The notes under the pieces: model-generated
What the model was told of the DNA's origin: nothing
Databases searched by the model: none
The model's input: only the letters and a program-made list of their open reading frames with translations
Shown here: piece after piece, positions 5,469 through 6,369 of the stretch
Layout: each line of letters begins with the position of its first letter
Position numbering within the stretch: position 1 is the first letter of the stretch
Translations under genes and position numbers: made by a program
From: CAG-557 sp045540315
GTDB taxonomy: Bacteria; Bacillota; Clostridia; Oscillospirales; Acutalibacteraceae
DNA length: 6,369 nucleotides
Direction: 5' to 3'
Assembly: GCA_045540315.1 (NCBI GenBank)
Contig: JAZQHA010000203.1
Span: 1 to 6,369 of the forward strand

Positions 5469-5491
5469 TCTGATTTTTTTGTTAAATCAGA
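5469..5491. promoter_or_regulatory. inverted repeat at the start of the 66-aa gene transcript
   Basis: TCTGATTT (5469-5476) and AAATCAGA (5484-5491) are perfect 8-bp arms with a 7-base spacer. They touch the predicted -10 and span the expected transcription start, a position typical of a repressor operator. In the leader RNA they could also form a hairpin just before the ribosome binding site. The arm sequence differs from the palindrome at the recombinase promoter. Confidence 0.45.
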
Positions 5492-5519
5492 GTATACCAC
5501 GGAGTTATGAACTTTTCTA
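5491..5519 (-). promoter_or_regulatory. predicted promoter of the 66-aa gene
   Basis: On the minus strand, TAGAAA (5519-5514, 4/6 to TTGACA) is followed after 17 bases by TATACT (5496-5491, 5/6 to TATAAT), with a TGG extension just before the -10. Transcription would start near 5484, about 20 bases before the ribosome binding site. The -10 lies within a CTCCGTGGTATACT box that closely matches the recombinase promoter. Confidence 0.55.
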
Positions 5520-5526
5520 CTGCAAA

Positions 5527-5545
5527 TATGGGACGACAACCCATA
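5527..5545. repeat. short inverted repeat between the divergent promoters
   Basis: TATGGG (5527-5532) and CCCATA (5540-5545) are perfect 6-bp arms around a 7-base spacer, between the two divergent promoters. It could be a regulator or recombinase binding site. The arms are short enough that chance is possible. Confidence 0.3.
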
Positions 5546-5602
5546 CCATAAAAATCGGAAAATTGAAAAGCTGTAAAGAAGCAAATTTAACGCTTTTGCC
5601 GC

Positions 5603-5644
5603 TGTACAGCCCCCGCCGTTCCGTGGTACAATGAAACCACGGAA
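5603..5644 (+). promoter_or_regulatory. predicted recombinase promoter with 9-bp palindrome
   Basis: TGTACA (5603-5608, 4/6 to TTGACA), an 18-base spacer and TACAAT (5627-5632) with a TGG extension form a plausible promoter, putting the start about 39 bases before the recombinase ATG. TTCCGTGGT (5619-5627) and ACCACGGAA (5636-5644) are perfect 9-bp inverted arms separated by 8 bases, so they enclose the -10. A protein bound here would block polymerase; the arms could also fold in RNA if transcription began further upstream. Confidence 0.55.
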
Positions 5645-5677
5645 TAGTGGGGCTGGCTGTCGGAAACGGAGGATTTT

Positions 5678-6369
5678 ATGTTAAGACAAGCCACCCAAAA
5701 CCTCATTACCGCCCTTTATCCGAGATTGTCCCACGAGGATGAATTGCAAGGCGAGAGTAATTCCATATCGAACCAAAAAAGGATACTCGAAACCTACGCA
5801 AAACAGAACGGCTTTACCAATCTGCGCTGGTACACCGACGACGGTTTTTCCGGCGCGAACTTCCAGCGGCCCGGATTTCAAGCCATGCTTGCGGACATTG
5901 AAGCCGGGAAAGTGGGTACGGTCATCGTCAAGGACATGAGCCGGTTAGGGCGAAACTACTTGCAGGTAGGGTTTTACACGGAAATGCTGTTCCCTCAAAA
6001 GGGTGTGCGTTTTATCGCTGTCAACGATAATGTGGACAGTGCCAGCGAGGGCATGGACAACGATTTTACCCCGCTGCGAAATCTGTTCAATGAATGGCTG
6101 GTGAGAGATACGAGCAAGAAAATCAAGGCAGTGAAAAAGTCAAAAGGCATGAGCGGCAAGCCTGTTACCAGCAAGCCGGTTTACGGCTATGTGATGGACG
6201 AGGACGAGAATTTTATTATAGACGAGGAAGCCGCCCCGGTGGTGCAGCAGATTTACCAGCTTTGCCTTGCCGGGAACGGCCCGACCAAGATTGCCCGTAT
6301 GCTGACGGAGCAGCAAATCCCCACGCCGGGGACGCTGGAATATCAGCGGACAGGCAGCACCCGCCGTTA
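5678..6369 (+). CDS. large serine recombinase (site-specific), 3' end outside window
   Basis: An open frame of 230 codons that runs off the window without a stop. It is the N-terminal part of a large serine recombinase, a family usually about 450-700 residues long, which cuts and joins att sites to excise and insert the element. Residues about 10-150 are the resolvase-like catalytic domain: YPRLSHEDE (14-22) places the nucleophile at S18 with R16 beside it, SNSISNQKRILE (28-39) is the typical next motif, and VKDMSRLGRN (84-93) supplies the active-site arginines R89 and R92. From about 165 the recombinase DNA-binding domain begins (PVYGY, then EEAAPVVQQIYQLCLAGNGP and TKIARMLTEQQIPTP). All key residues visible here are intact. 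GGAGG at 5668-5672 lies five bases before ATG 5678. It belongs with the TnpX-like recombinases of Clostridia elements; whether the C-terminus is intact cannot be seen. Confidence 0.9.
   Translation, partial: MLRQATQNLITALYPRLSHEDELQGESNSISNQKRILETYAKQNGFTNLRWYTDDGFSGANFQRPGFQAMLADIEAGKVGTVIVKDMSRLGRNYLQVGFYTEMLFPQKGVRFIAVNDNVDSASEGMDNDFTPLRNLFNEWLVRDTSKKIKAVKKSKGMSGKPVTSKPVYGYVMDEDENFIIDEEAAPVVQQIYQLCLAGNGPTKIARMLTEQQIPTPGTLEYQRTGSTRR

Overview
The window looks like the core of an integrative and mobilizable element (IME) of the Tn4451-like type found in Clostridia. The mobilization and replication genes are GC-rich, have strong AAAGGAGG-type ribosome binding sites and overlap or nearly touch. 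The family set (MobC-like protein, MOBP-like relaxase, cysteine-rich VLP protein, RepA_N initiator, DnaC-like ATPase, TnpW, large serine recombinase) is typical of gut Firmicutes such as Lachnospiraceae, Ruminococcaceae and Faecalibacterium relatives. Host assignment is inference; no chromosomal marker gene is visible.

Layout. 1-362: AT-rich left segment with a 63-aa two-helix membrane protein and a strong intrinsic terminator. 363-858: no convincing gene; its right half (about 620-800) is packed with inverted repeats and is the best candidate for the transfer origin. 859-3272: mobilization genes, with a MobC-like accessory protein overlapping a 558-aa relaxase, which overlaps a 128-aa cysteine-rich VLP protein. 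A terminator-like hairpin straddles the stop codon of the last gene. 3345-5187: replication and transposon genes, namely a RepA_N initiator with four tandem 23-bp DNA repeats inside it, a DnaC-like ATPase joined by an ATGA overlap, and TnpW. 5252-5452 (minus strand): a 66-aa AT-rich gene of unknown function. 5678 to the end: the N-terminal 230 residues of a large serine recombinase, cut by the window edge.

How the genes fit together. The recombinase would excise and integrate the element. RepA plus the helicase-loader-like ATPase could copy the excised circle from the repeats inside repA. The relaxase and MobC would nick the transfer origin and lead the strand into a recipient. No coupling protein or type IV secretion gene is in the window, so transfer would depend on another element or on genes outside it.

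Most interesting points. (1) The 23-bp repeats in repA change reading frame from copy to copy, so the selection is on DNA, as expected of replication iterons. (2) repA has a near-perfect Shine-Dalgarno placed before an ATC codon, not an ATG. (3) The unknown minus-strand gene and the recombinase are divergent, and their predicted -10 regions share an 11/14 box containing TCCGTGGTA, which is half of a perfect 9-bp palindrome at the recombinase promoter. This suggests joint control of the two genes.
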